From DASVCS01 sp036381495 (GTDB lineage: Bacteria; Gemmatimonadota; Gemmatimonadetes; Longimicrobiales; RSA9): a stretch of 44,809 bases of DNA. The translations under genes were made by a program, and so were the position numbers. The stretch spans positions 1-44,809 of the forward strand of contig DASVCS010000074.1 of NCBI GenBank assembly GCA_036381495.1, in the 5' to 3' direction. Shown one piece after another: positions 16,510-24,834 of this stretch (its first letter is position 1; every line of letters begins with the position of its first letter). The notes beneath the pieces are model-generated. The model searched no databases and had not been told where the DNA came from. It saw only the letters and a program-made list of their open reading frames with translations.

Positions 16510-18249
16510 TCAGCGGCTGGCCGTCACCGCCTCCGCCGTGTACAGCACCTGGCCGCCGATGATGGTGTAGAGCACGCGCGTATCGGGGATCTGGTCCTCG
16601 GGGATCGTCATGATGTCGCGGGAGAGGACGACGATGTCGGCGAGCTTGCCGGGCGTGATCGATCCCTTGATGTCTTCCTGGAACGCGGCGTAGGCGTTGT
16701 TGATGGTGTAGCTGCGGAGCGCCTCTTCGCGGGTCATCCGCTGTTCGGGCATGAAGACGGAGCCGTCGGCGAGGCGCCGGGAGACGGCGGCGTAGAAGCT
16801 CGCGATCGGGCTCACGTCCTCGACGGGCGCATCGGTGCCGTTGGTGACGACGGCGCCGGACTCGATGAGCGAATGCCAGAGGTACGACGTCGCCTGCGTA
16901 CGCTCCTCGCCGAGCCGCTTCGCGACCCAGGGTCCATCCGACGTCGCGTGGATCCCCTGCATCGACGCGATGATGCCCAGCTCGTGGAAGCGCGGGACGT
17001 CGGCCGGATCGAGGTGCTGCGCGTGCTCGATGCGCCAGCGCAGGTCCGTCGCCTCCGGGTGCTCCTTGAAGACGCTCTCGTAGAGGTCGAGCATCTCGCG
17101 GTTCGCGCGGTCGCCAATGGCGTGGGTGTTGAGCTGGAAGCCGTACTTGATGGCGAGTTCGGCGGTCTCGCGGATCTCGTCGAGCGGTTCGAGGACCAGG
17201 CCCGTGCTCGACGGGAGGTCGATGTAGGGCTCGAGCAGCCACGCTCCGTGCGAGCCGAGCGCGCCGTCGACCTGCCGCTTGATCGCGCGCACCGTGAGGT
17301 GATGGTCCGCGACGCCGATCATGCGGTATTCGGGGAGCTTCTCCGCCATGGTCTCGTTCGTCTCGTTGCGGACCATGACGTAGAGGCGGACCGGCAGCTC
17401 GCCCGCCTCGGCCATCCGGCGGTAGACGTCGATCAGGGCAAAGGACGAGCCGGCATCGTGGAAGGTGGTGATCCCCTTCGAGATCACCTCCTGGCTGGCC
17501 AGCTCGATCGCGCGCCGGATCCGCGCGGCCTCGGTCTCGGACGAGCGGCCCCGGTCCATGGCGGCGGAGACGAGGCCCTGCGCGCGTTCCCTCAGCAGTC
17601 CCGTCGCGCGGCCGGTGCGCGGGTCGCGCACGATCGTGCCGCCCTCCGGATCGGGCGTATCGGGGCCGATCCCGGCCAGTGAGAGCGCCCGCGCGTTCGC
17701 GAACGACGCGTGTCCGCTCGCGTGCGTCAGGTAGACCGGGTTCTCCGGCGAGACCGCGCTCAACTCGTCGTGCAGCGGCACGCCGTCGACGTTGGGCGTG
17801 GGCACCTCGTCCCACTTCTCCTGATGCCAGCCGCGCCCGAGAATCCACTCGCCCGGCTCCGCTTCCCGCGCGGCATCGGCGACCATCGCCACGATCTCAT
17901 CCCAGCTCCGCGCCTGCGTCAGGTCGAGGATCATCTTCGCCTCGCCGATGCGGAGGAAATGGCCGTGCCCCTCGATGAAGCCGGGGATCGCGAGCCGACC
18001 GTCCAGGTCGATCACCCGCGTCGACTCGCCGATGTACGGCTCGATGTCGGACGTCGAGCCGACGGCGACGATGGTGTCCCCCGCGATCGCGACCGCCTCG
18101 GCCTCCGGACGCACCGAATCCACGGTGACCACCTTGCCGTTCGTGAGCACCAGGTCCGCCGGCACCGGCTGCGGACCCGCGCCGCACCCCGCGGCGAGGA
18201 ACGTGGCGGCGAACAGGATGAACGGAGCGACACGACGTCGTCTGAGCAT
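16510..18249 (-). CDS. Exported YtcJ-type amidohydrolase (lipoprotein)
   Basis: 579 residues from the ATG at 18249, chosen for AGGAGG 8 nt upstream. Lipobox LAAGC gives Cys22. The fold is the YtcJ/N-substituted formamide deformylase branch of the amidohydrolase superfamily: IPGFIEGHGHF (metal His pair), a long central region with GALGSHGAWL, NTHAIGDRANRE (metal His), WRIEHAQHL (metal His) and NGTDAPVEDVSP (catalytic Asp). The C-terminal TPGKLADIVVLSRD is diagnostic of the small beta domain. Substrate unknown. It is oriented like the amidohydrolase downstream of it, 270 bp away, so co-transcription is possible. Confidence 0.88.
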   Translation of the reverse strand: MLRRRRVAPFILFAATFLAAGCGAGPQPVPADLVLTNGKVVTVDSVRPEAEAVAIAGDTIVAVGSTSDIEPYIGESTRVIDLDGRLAIPGFIEGHGHFLRIGEAKMILDLTQARSWDEIVAMVADAAREAEPGEWILGRGWHQEKWDEVPTPNVDGVPLHDELSAVSPENPVYLTHASGHASFANARALSLAGIGPDTPDPEGGTIVRDPRTGRATGLLRERAQGLVSAAMDRGRSSETEAARIRRAIELASQEVISKGITTFHDAGSSFALIDVYRRMAEAGELPVRLYVMVRNETNETMAEKLPEYRMIGVADHHLTVRAIKRQVDGALGSHGAWLLEPYIDLPSSTGLVLEPLDEIRETAELAIKYGFQLNTHAIGDRANREMLDLYESVFKEHPEATDLRWRIEHAQHLDPADVPRFHELGIIASMQGIHATSDGPWVAKRLGEERTQATSYLWHSLIESGAVVTNGTDAPVEDVSPIASFYAAVSRRLADGSVFMPEQRMTREEALRSYTINNAYAAFQEDIKGSITPGKLADIVVLSRDIMTIPEDQIPDTRVLYTIIGGQVLYTAEAVTASR

Positions 18250-18428
18250 GGCGCAGCACCTCCTGTCGATGCGACGGAGTCCGGTGTCCCGGCTTTTCGA
18301 CGATTCCGAATTCGACAGCAAGATACAAGGTCCGGGCGCGGTTGCCTATCCCCGGCGCGCGACCGAGTGGCGGCACCGGCTGCGGCAGGCGGCCTGCCGG
18401 CCCCATCGACGGTGGTACGGCCCGGCGC

Positions 18429-18472
18429 GACGCTCGCGCGCGCCAGACGCTCGCGCGTCAGACACTCGCGCG
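18429..18472 (+). repeat. Three direct repeats GAC(G/A)CTCGCGCG
   Basis: GACGCTCGCGCG at 18429 and 18446 and GACACTCGCGCG at 18461, spaced 17 and 15 bp, lie just upstream of the double TTGTCAA operator in the 318-bp divergent gap. They could be protein-binding iterons or simply GC-rich drift. Confidence 0.45.
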
Positions 18473-18478
18473 CGCTTC

Positions 18479-18527
18479 TTGTCAACTGACCGTTGACAAA
18501 CCTTCATTGTCAACTTATCCTTGACAC
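18479..18527 (+). promoter_or_regulatory. Two tandem operators TTGTCAA-N7-TTGACA(A/C)
   Basis: A perfect inverted repeat TTGTCAA-N7-TTGACAA at 18479-18499 and a near copy TTGTCAA-N7-TTGACAC at 18507-18527, repeating every 28 bp. They straddle both boxes of the promoter at 18493-18521. The arrangement is typical of a repressor site; the HTH protein encoded at 18792 is the obvious candidate to bind it. Confidence 0.7.
18493..18521 (+). promoter_or_regulatory. Sigma-70 promoter of the membrane protein/HTH operon
   Basis: A perfect -35 TTGACA at 18493-18498, 17-bp spacer and -10 TATCCT at 18516-18521. It gives a leader of about 40 nt to the ATG at 18568. The A+T-rich patch stands out sharply from the GC-rich surroundings. 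It overlaps both operator copies. Confidence 0.7.
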
Positions 18528-18567
18528 GAAACGGCAGGTGAACCCACAACCGGAAGGAGATGGTGTC

Positions 18568-18795
18568 ATGAGCGAGTCGCTGGCAGGGAAGGTACCCGTG
18601 ACGTTTCGGCTGTTCCTGGCGGCCGCGTGGCTGGCGCTCGCCGGCATGGCGGCGGCCCTGGTCGGTAGCTGGGTGGATGTATTCGCCGTCAGGATCGTGC
18701 TGATCGTGATGGCGGTGATCGCGATCGTGGCGGCGGGCGCGTGCTTCGGCGCGGCGCAGAAGGCGCTTCGAGGCGGCGGAGCGGAGCAGGCGTGA
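18568..18795 (+). CDS. Small two-helix membrane protein
   Basis: 75 residues with two strong transmembrane segments (FRLFLAAAWLALAGMAAALV and VRIVLIVMAVIAIVAAGACF) and short polar ends. AAGGAG lies 8 nt before the ATG. It is first in an operon behind an operator-controlled promoter and overlaps the next gene's GTG start by 4 bp, which implies translational coupling. A membrane partner or sensor for the HTH protein is a reasonable inference, as in other small regulator/membrane pairs, but no family is recognised. Confidence 0.75.
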   Translation: MSESLAGKVPVTFRLFLAAAWLALAGMAAALVGSWVDVFAVRIVLIVMAVIAIVAAGACFGAAQKALRGGGAEQA

Positions 18796-19379
18796 GTGGG
18801 CCATCGGCGGAGCTGGAGCGACGGCTGGCGGAGGCGATCGCGGCATCCGATCCGGAGCTCCAGGACCGCATTGCGTCCGATCCGGCCGCGTATCTCGACC
18901 TCGTGGCGCTCACGGCCGAAGCGGACGCGTATGTGGCGCGGCTGCTCCGGGCGGCGGTGTCCTCGGCGCGCACGGCGGGGCACAGTTGGGAGGCCATCGG
19001 CCGGCGCCTCGGGATGAGCCGGCAGGCGGCGCAACAGCGGTTCGGCCGGGGCGATGGCACGGGTGTGCCGCCCGTGAGCGGCGAGACGCGAAGGCTGTCG
19101 CCGCTCGACGCGTTCAACGAGATGGAGGTGCTGGACCGGGCGGGTCGCTGCGGGTGGCACTCCGTGGGCTACGGTCCCCTGTTCCACGTGGTGGAGAAGT
19201 CCGATCAGCAGTGGGAGCACCGCCGCGTCTACGCGTGGAGCCGCGCGCGGCGCGAGCTCGAAGCGGCGGGCTGGCGCCGCATCGGCTCGATGCGCTTTCC
19301 GTGGGCGTACTACGCGCGCCCGACCGGCGAGCCGGCGCTCGAAGAGCCGGAGGGCGAGGAATGGCCGCTGGGCGGGTAG
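18792..19379 (+). CDS. Helix-turn-helix protein with a C-terminal domain of unknown function
   Basis: 195 residues starting at the GTG that overlaps the previous stop (GTGA). Residues about 55-85 carry a clear HTH, HSWEAIGRRLGMSRQAAQQRFG, the type seen in small actinobacterial-style regulators. The C-terminal half (NEMEVLDRAGRCGWHSVG, FHVVEKSDQQWEHRRV) vaguely resembles DUF2812-type modules, low confidence. It probably regulates its own operon through the TTGTCAA-N7-TTGACAA sites upstream. The start is chosen because of the coupled overlap; an upstream ATG would overlap the membrane-protein gene heavily. Confidence 0.72.
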   Translation: MSGPSAELERRLAEAIAASDPELQDRIASDPAAYLDLVALTAEADAYVARLLRAAVSSARTAGHSWEAIGRRLGMSRQAAQQRFGRGDGTGVPPVSGETRRLSPLDAFNEMEVLDRAGRCGWHSVGYGPLFHVVEKSDQQWEHRRVYAWSRARRELEAAGWRRIGSMRFPWAYYARPTGEPALEEPEGEEWPLGG

Positions 19380-19536
19380 CGGCTGGGCCGTCCCCACCAT
19401 CGCCCGCGCGCTGGACGACTCGGGGGCGGCGCACCGGGCCCTTGCGACGGCGCGTCGCCGGCGTCAGGTTGCGGCTCGTGCAGGCATGCGGCCTGCGATC
19501 CCGGCGAATCTTCGCGTAAGAGGGAGAGGGACCCGC

Positions 19537-19911
19537 GTGAGCTTCATCATCCGGCTCCTGATCACTGCGGCCGCCCTCTGGGTGGCCGAGGCGATCGTGC
19601 CCGGAATCGAATACCGCGACGGCTGGCTCGGGCTGCTCGGCGTCGCGCTGGTCTTCGGCATCGTCAACGCCGTGATCCGCCCGATCCTGCTCGTGCTGAC
19701 CTGCCCGCTCGTGCTGCTGACGCTCGGGCTGTTCATCTTCGTGCTGAATGCGTTCATGCTGTGGCTCACGTCGCGGCTCTCCGGCGCGCTCGGGATCGAT
19801 TTCGTCGTCGACGGCTTCTGGGCCGCGGTGCTGGGCGGTCTCGTGATCGCGATCGTGAGCACGGTCCTGAACGTGTTCGTCGGGCGGAAGAGAGGCCGTC
19901 AGGAGGATTGA
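19537..19911 (+). CDS. Four-helix membrane protein, YvlD / phage-holin superfamily IV type
   Basis: 124 residues from a GTG at 19537 preceded by AGGGAGAGGGA. It has four hydrophobic helices with the hallmark region IVNAVIRPILLVLTCPLVLLTLG, matching the YvlD/superfamily IV 'holin' group of bacterial inner-membrane proteins, whose role is poorly known (cell-envelope stress in Bacillus). The 157 bp between it and the HTH gene contain no obvious promoter. It is convergent with pilC, 48 bp apart; that gap holds a short AGGGG-T-CCCCT palindrome that could serve both transcripts. Confidence 0.8.
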   Translation: MSFIIRLLITAAALWVAEAIVPGIEYRDGWLGLLGVALVFGIVNAVIRPILLVLTCPLVLLTLGLFIFVLNAFMLWLTSRLSGALGIDFVVDGFWAAVLGGLVIAIVSTVLNVFVGRKRGRQED

Positions 19912-19959
19912 CGGCCCCGCGGCACGGTCAGAACGCGCGAGGGGTCCCCTGCCTCCCGC

Positions 19960-21159
19960 CTACTTCACCGTATTGATCATGTCGAAGATGGGCAGGTACA
20001 TGGAGACGATCATCCCGCCGACGACGACGCCGAGCACGACGATCATGACGGGCTCCATGGCGGCGAGGAGCGCCTCGACGGCGGTGTCGACCTCCTCGTC
20101 GTAGAAGTCGGCGATCTTGCCGAGCATCTCGTCGAGGCCGCCGGTCTGCTCGCCGACGTTGATCATCTGGACGACCATGGGCGGGAAGACGCCGGACTGT
20201 TTGAGCGGCTCGCTGATCGTCTCACCGCCGGCGATGCTGGCGCGGGAGTTCATGATGGCGTCGTGGATGACGCGGTTGCCGGCGGTGCGCGCGGTGATCT
20301 CGAGGCCTTCGAGGATCGAGACGCCGCTCGAGATGAGGGTGCCCAGGGTGCGGCTGAAGCGGGCGACGGCGGTCTTGCGGAGCAGGTCGCCGAGGATCGG
20401 CAGGCGCAGCAGCATCCGGTCGATGAGGAGCTGGCCGCCGGAGGTCTTGTAGTACTGGCGGATCAGGATGGGCGTGACGATGAGCCCACCGAGGAACATC
20501 CACCAGCGTTGCTGGAGCGCATGGCTCATGCCGATCACGATGCGGGTCGGCAGCGGGAGCGGCACGCCGGCGCTCTCGAACATCTCCTGGAACGTGGGGA
20601 TGACGAAGATCAGCAGCACCGCGACCGCGATGACGGCGACGGAGAAGATGACGGCCGGGTAGATCATGGCGCCCTTGATCTTGCGGGCGAGGGCGTCGCT
20701 CTTCTCGATGAAGGTGGCGAGGCGGAGCAGGATGACATCCAGGATGCCGCCGGCCTCGCCCGCCGCGACCATGTTGACGTAGAGGTCGGTGAAGACCTTG
20801 GGATGACGGCGGAGCGCATCCGCCAGGGTGTTCCCGGACTCGACGTCGTAGAGGACCTTCTCGACGATCCGGCGGAGGAACTTGTTCTCGCTCTGCTTGG
20901 CGAGGATGTCGAGGCTCTGCACGAGCGGGAGCCCCGAGTTGATCATCGTCGCGAACTGGCGGGTGAAGATGACGATGTCCCGCGAGGTGATGCCGGTGCC
21001 GAAGGTGATTTCGAGCGGGTTCTTCTTCTCGGCGACCTTGAGCGGGATCAGGCGCTGGCGGACGAGGTAGCGGTTGACCTCGTCGCGGTTGGGCAGGTCG
21101 ATCTGCCCCGTCTGGATGGCGCCGGTGGCGCTCCGGGCCGAGTAGGTGAAGGTCGGCAT
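19960..21159 (-). CDS. pilC: Type IV pilus inner-membrane platform protein PilC
   Basis: 399 residues. Two GspF/PilC domains are visible: the first around ARQFATMINSGLPLVQSLD-like sequence (TRQFATMINSGLPLVQSL), the second around SRTLGTLISSGVSILEGL. Three transmembrane segments are present, and the C-terminal EPVMIVVLGVVVGGMIVSM is the classical last helix. It anchors the PilB/PilT ATPases to the pilus base. It is the last gene of the operon, 5 bp after pilT. Length matches family norms. Confidence 0.95.
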   Translation of the reverse strand: MPTFTYSARSATGAIQTGQIDLPNRDEVNRYLVRQRLIPLKVAEKKNPLEITFGTGITSRDIVIFTRQFATMINSGLPLVQSLDILAKQSENKFLRRIVEKVLYDVESGNTLADALRRHPKVFTDLYVNMVAAGEAGGILDVILLRLATFIEKSDALARKIKGAMIYPAVIFSVAVIAVAVLLIFVIPTFQEMFESAGVPLPLPTRIVIGMSHALQQRWWMFLGGLIVTPILIRQYYKTSGGQLLIDRMLLRLPILGDLLRKTAVARFSRTLGTLISSGVSILEGLEITARTAGNRVIHDAIMNSRASIAGGETISEPLKQSGVFPPMVVQMINVGEQTGGLDEMLGKIADFYDEEVDTAVEALLAAMEPVMIVVLGVVVGGMIVSMYLPIFDMINTVK

Positions 21160-21164
21160 GGTGC

Positions 21165-22304
21165 TCAGCTCTCGGGTACGGGTTCACCGATCATGCGCCG
21201 CAGTTCATTGGGATCGCTCGAGCGCTTGAGGCACTCCTCGAGCGTCGCCTCGCCCTGGAGGTAGATCTGGTAGAGGGCGTCGTTGAGCGTCTGCATGCCG
21301 TGCTTCTTGCCGGCCTGCATGATCGAGTAGATCTGGTGCACCTTGTCGTCGCGGATGCAGGCGCGGACGGCGGGCGTGCAGACGAGGATCTCGCAGGCGC
21401 AGATGCGGCCCGAGCCCTTGGCGCGAGGCAGCAGCGTCTGGGTGATGACGCCTTCGAGCACGAACGCGAGCTGTGCGCGGACCTGTGCCTGCTGGCTCGA
21501 GGGGAAGACGTCGATGATACGGTTGATCGCCTCGGCGGCCGAGTTCGTGTGGAGCGTGCCGAAGGCCAGGTGACCGGTCTCGGCGATGGTGAGTGCGGCG
21601 CCGATGGTCTCGAGGTCGCGCATCTCGCCGATCAGCACCACGTCCGGGTCCTGCCGGAGCGCGTACTTCAGTGCACTCGCGAACGACTTCGTGTCGGCGC
21701 CGACCTCGCGCTGGTTGACCATGCAGCGCTGGTGCTTGTGGACGAACTCGATCGGGTCCTCGATCGTCAGGATGTGACCCTTCTCCTCGCGGTTGATCTT
21801 GTCGATCATCGCGGCGAGCGTGGTACTCTTGCCGGAGCCGGTCGGGCCGGTGACGAGGACGAGGCCGCGCGGTTTCTCGGTCAGTTTCGCAACGATCGGC
21901 GGCAGCCTGAGCTCGTCGAACGTCTTGATGTTGAACGGGATCTGGCGAATCGCCACGGCCACGCACCCGCGCTGGCGGTAGATGTTGCCGCGGAAGCGCG
22001 AGAGGTTCTGGATGCCGAAGGAGAAGTCCAGTTCGTTCTCGACCTCGAAGCGCTTCTTCTGCTGCTCGGTGATGATCGAGTACGCGAGCTGCAGCGTGTC
22101 CTTGGCCGTCAGCACGTAGTCGACGGATGAGTTGACGATGTCTCCATCGAGCCGCAGCTTGGGGCGTTCGCCCACCGTGAGGTGCAGGTCGCTCGCGCCC
22201 GAATGAATCATCTCCTCGAGCAGCGCGCGGAGGTTCACCCGGTTCGTCTCGGTTTCGGCGTGGCTTGCGACAGCCTGTGTGCTTGCGAAGGCCTGCGTGC
22301 TCAT
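21165..22304 (-). CDS. pilT: Type IV pilus retraction ATPase PilT
   Basis: 379 residues. N-terminal PAS-like domain with the PilT pattern SGASDLHLTVGERP, Walker A GPTGSGKS (153-160), Asp box TIEDPIEF, Walker B VVLIGEMRD (222-230) and His box GHLAFGTLHTNSA. The retraction-specific motif region reads PAVRACIRDDKVHQI, a variant of AIRNLIREGK. The hexameric ATPase powers pilus retraction (twitching, DNA uptake). Its ATG overlaps the pilB stop by 4 bp (ATGA). Confidence 0.95.
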   Translation of the reverse strand: MSTQAFASTQAVASHAETETNRVNLRALLEEMIHSGASDLHLTVGERPKLRLDGDIVNSSVDYVLTAKDTLQLAYSIITEQQKKRFEVENELDFSFGIQNLSRFRGNIYRQRGCVAVAIRQIPFNIKTFDELRLPPIVAKLTEKPRGLVLVTGPTGSGKSTTLAAMIDKINREEKGHILTIEDPIEFVHKHQRCMVNQREVGADTKSFASALKYALRQDPDVVLIGEMRDLETIGAALTIAETGHLAFGTLHTNSAAEAINRIIDVFPSSQQAQVRAQLAFVLEGVITQTLLPRAKGSGRICACEILVCTPAVRACIRDDKVHQIYSIMQAGKKHGMQTLNDALYQIYLQGEATLEECLKRSSDPNELRRMIGEPVPES

Positions 22305-24016
22305 GTCGCGGCAGTCTCCTTGATGACTTCCTCGAGTGTGGTGATTCCCCGGGCCACCTTGACGAGCCCGTCCATGCGGAGGGTGAGCATGCCCTCTTCG
22401 AGCGCCTTCTGGCGCAGTTCATCGGTGCCGGCGCCGTTCATGATGAGGCGGCGGATCGCCGGCGTGATGGCCATGACCTCGTAGAGCCCCTGCCGGCCCT
22501 TGTAGCCCGAGCCGCCACACAGTTCGCACCCCTTGCCCTTGCAGAACCGGATCGATGTCGCCTGCTCGCGGGTGAGGCGCGCGGCTTCGAGGTATTCGGG
22601 CGGATACGTCGTCTCGACCTTGCAGTTCGGACAGATGCGCCGGACCAGTCGCTGGGCCGTCACCAGGTTGAGCGCGGCCGCCACGTTGAACGGCTCGAGA
22701 CCCATGTCGATCAGACGGGTGACCGTCGACGGCGCGTCGTTCGTGTGCAACGTCGAGAGCACCAGGTGGCCGGTGAGCGCCGCCTTGATGGCGATGCCGC
22801 CCGTCTCGAGATCGCGGATCTCACCCACCATGATGATGTTCGGATCCTGACGGAGGAACGCCTTCAGCGCGGCGGCGAACGTCATCCCGATCTCGGTCCG
22901 CACCAGCACCTGGTTGATGCCGTGCAGGTTGTACTCGACCGGGTCCTCCGCGGTCATGATGTTGACCTCTTCGGTGTTGATCTTCGAGAGCGCCGAGTAC
23001 AGCGTGGTCGTCTTTCCGGAGCCCGTCGGCCCGGTCACCAACACCATCCCGTACGGGTTCATGATCGCGCGCATGAAGTCCTTCTCCGCCTTCGGCTCGA
23101 GGCCGAACTTCTCGAGGTCGAGCGTCAGGTTGCTCTTGTCGAGGATGCGGAGCACGATCTTCTCGCCGAAGATCACCGGGAGCGTCGAGACGCGCAGGTC
23201 GACGACCTTGTTCTTCAGGCGCAGCTTGATGCGGCCGTCCTGCGGGACCCGCCGCTCGGCGATGTTCAGGTTCGCCATGATCTTGATGCGCGAGGTCAGC
23301 GCCGCCTTCATCTTCATCGGCGGCTTCATGACCTCGACGAGCGCGCCATCAATGCGGTAGCGGACGCGGATCTCGCGCTCGAACGGCTCGATGTGGACGT
23401 CCGAGGCGCCCCGCAGCACCGCGTCCGTGAGGATCCCGTTGATCAGCTTGACGACGGGCGCTTCCTCGACCTGCGCCTGGAGCGCCGCGATGCTGATCTC
23501 CTCTTCCGCCTCCTCGACCAGCTCGACATCCTGGTCCTCGATCTCGCTCAGCAGCTCACTGAGCCGGTCATCGGGCGCCTCGTAGTAGCGCTCGAGGTGG
23601 CGGCGGAGCGTGTATTCGCCGACGATCACCGGCTCGATGTCGCAGCGAGTCACGAAGCGGAGGTCTTCGAGCGCGCGCGCATCCGCCGGGTTCGCCATCG
23701 CCACGGTCAACACCCGCCCCACGCGCCGGAGCGGCACGACGAGGTGCTTCAGCGCGAGCTGGGCGGGGATCATCCGGATGATGCGCGGGTCGACCTCGAC
23801 GCGTTCGAGGTCGACGGCCTGGACGCGGTACTGGCGCGCAAGCATCCGGGTCAGCTCGTCCTCGGCGACGAAGCCGAGTTTGATCAGCGAATAACCGACC
23901 CGAGTGTTGTTGTTGCGCGCATCCGCCAGTGCGGCGGAGAGCTGCTCGTTGGTGATGACCCCTTCGCGGACCAGCATGCTGCCGATCCGATCGGGGGGTG
24001 TGATCATCGTGGCCAT
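22301..24016 (-). CDS. pilB: Type IV pilus extension ATPase PilB
   Basis: 571 residues. An MshEN-type N-terminal domain (about 1-150, often a c-di-GMP-binding fold), then the GspE/PilB core: Walker A GPTGSGKT (329-336), Asp box AEDPVEY, Walker B IIMVGEIRD (394-402), His box GHLVLSTLHTNDAP, and a tetracysteine zinc module with Cys462, Cys465, Cys497 and Cys500 (CPNC ... CELC; Cys492 is an extra). It drives pilin polymerisation. The ribosome site before the first ATG is weak (GGGCGATGGT), and the ATG three codons later is an alternative. It overlaps pilT. The 86 bp upstream show no strong promoter, so it is probably read through from the genes above. Confidence 0.95.
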   Translation of the reverse strand: MATMITPPDRIGSMLVREGVITNEQLSAALADARNNNTRVGYSLIKLGFVAEDELTRMLARQYRVQAVDLERVEVDPRIIRMIPAQLALKHLVVPLRRVGRVLTVAMANPADARALEDLRFVTRCDIEPVIVGEYTLRRHLERYYEAPDDRLSELLSEIEDQDVELVEEAEEEISIAALQAQVEEAPVVKLINGILTDAVLRGASDVHIEPFEREIRVRYRIDGALVEVMKPPMKMKAALTSRIKIMANLNIAERRVPQDGRIKLRLKNKVVDLRVSTLPVIFGEKIVLRILDKSNLTLDLEKFGLEPKAEKDFMRAIMNPYGMVLVTGPTGSGKTTTLYSALSKINTEEVNIMTAEDPVEYNLHGINQVLVRTEIGMTFAAALKAFLRQDPNIIMVGEIRDLETGGIAIKAALTGHLVLSTLHTNDAPSTVTRLIDMGLEPFNVAAALNLVTAQRLVRRICPNCKVETTYPPEYLEAARLTREQATSIRFCKGKGCELCGGSGYKGRQGLYEVMAITPAIRRLIMNGAGTDELRQKALEEGMLTLRMDGLVKVARGITTLEEVIKETAAT

Positions 24017-24102
24017 ACCATCGCCCGGACGACTTCGGGAAATCCGAAAGACGGGAACGAGGGGGGAGAGAGCCGAAAACTAACGGGCCGGCGACATGCG
24101 GG

Positions 24103-24825
24103 TCAAGGTACGCGTGCCGACGTACCGAGACGCAGGTGCGGTCGCAGGCGCGCCAGCGAAGCCGGTCCGATCCCGGAGACGTGCACCAGCTCATCGAGCG
24201 TGTGGAACGGCCCCGCGGAATCGCGGTAGGCGACGATGCGCGCCGCGAGCACCGGCCCGATCCCCGGCAGCTGCTCCAGCTCGGCGGCGCTCGCCCGATT
24301 CAGGTCCACGCGGCGGCCGCTCTCTTCCCCCTCGCGTCTTTCCTCCACCGATGGAGTATCGGCAGCATCGGGTCGAAACAGAACACTCCGCGGGCGGTGC
24401 GCCCCTGCCGCGGCCGCGGCGCCGTCGTCCACCGAGAGGTGCGGCGCCAGCCGCGCGAGGGAGCGCTCGCCGATTCCGGAGACCCGGGTGAGGTCCGCCA
24501 GCGAGCGGAACGGTCCGCCGCGCTCGCGTTCGGCGACGATGCGTGCGGCGAGCGCGCGGCCGACCCCCGGCAGGCGGTCGAGCGCCGCGGCCGGAGCGGT
24601 GTTGACATCGAGCCGCTCGCCCGGCGCGAGCGGCTCGCGGCGGCGCGCCTCCTCATCGGCGGCGGCCGCCGCCGCCCGTTCGAGCTCGGCGCGGTCGATC
24701 GTGGCCACCTCCGGCGCGAAGGCCGGCCCACGCGCGGCCACGCGCGCAACCGCGGCGAGGGTCAACAACAGAGCGACGAACCCGAGCGCGCGCGCCTCGT
24801 CATTCGTCAGTCGCGGCGCGCGCAC
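24103..24825 (-). CDS. ComEA-like protein with two helix-hairpin-helix domains
   Basis: 240 residues. A single N-terminal transmembrane anchor (ALGFVALLLTLAAVARVAA) is followed by two HhH/ComEA modules: LDVNTAPAAALDRLPGVGRA with FRSLADLTRVSGIG, and VDLNRASAAELEQLPGIGPV with FHTLDELVHVSGIG. ComEA-type HhH proteins bind double-stranded DNA in the periplasm during transformation; the duplicated HhH is a variation on the usual single copy. The GTG start is preceded by GAGGAGG overlapping the previous stop. Sitting next to pilB-pilT-pilC, a role in pilus-linked DNA uptake is likely but inferred. Confidence 0.82.
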   Translation of the reverse strand: MRAPRLTNDEARALGFVALLLTLAAVARVAARGPAFAPEVATIDRAELERAAAAAADEEARRREPLAPGERLDVNTAPAAALDRLPGVGRALAARIVAERERGGPFRSLADLTRVSGIGERSLARLAPHLSVDDGAAAAAGAHRPRSVLFRPDAADTPSVEERREGEESGRRVDLNRASAAELEQLPGIGPVLAARIVAYRDSAGPFHTLDELVHVSGIGPASLARLRPHLRLGTSARVP

Positions 24826-24834
24826 CCGGCCTCC

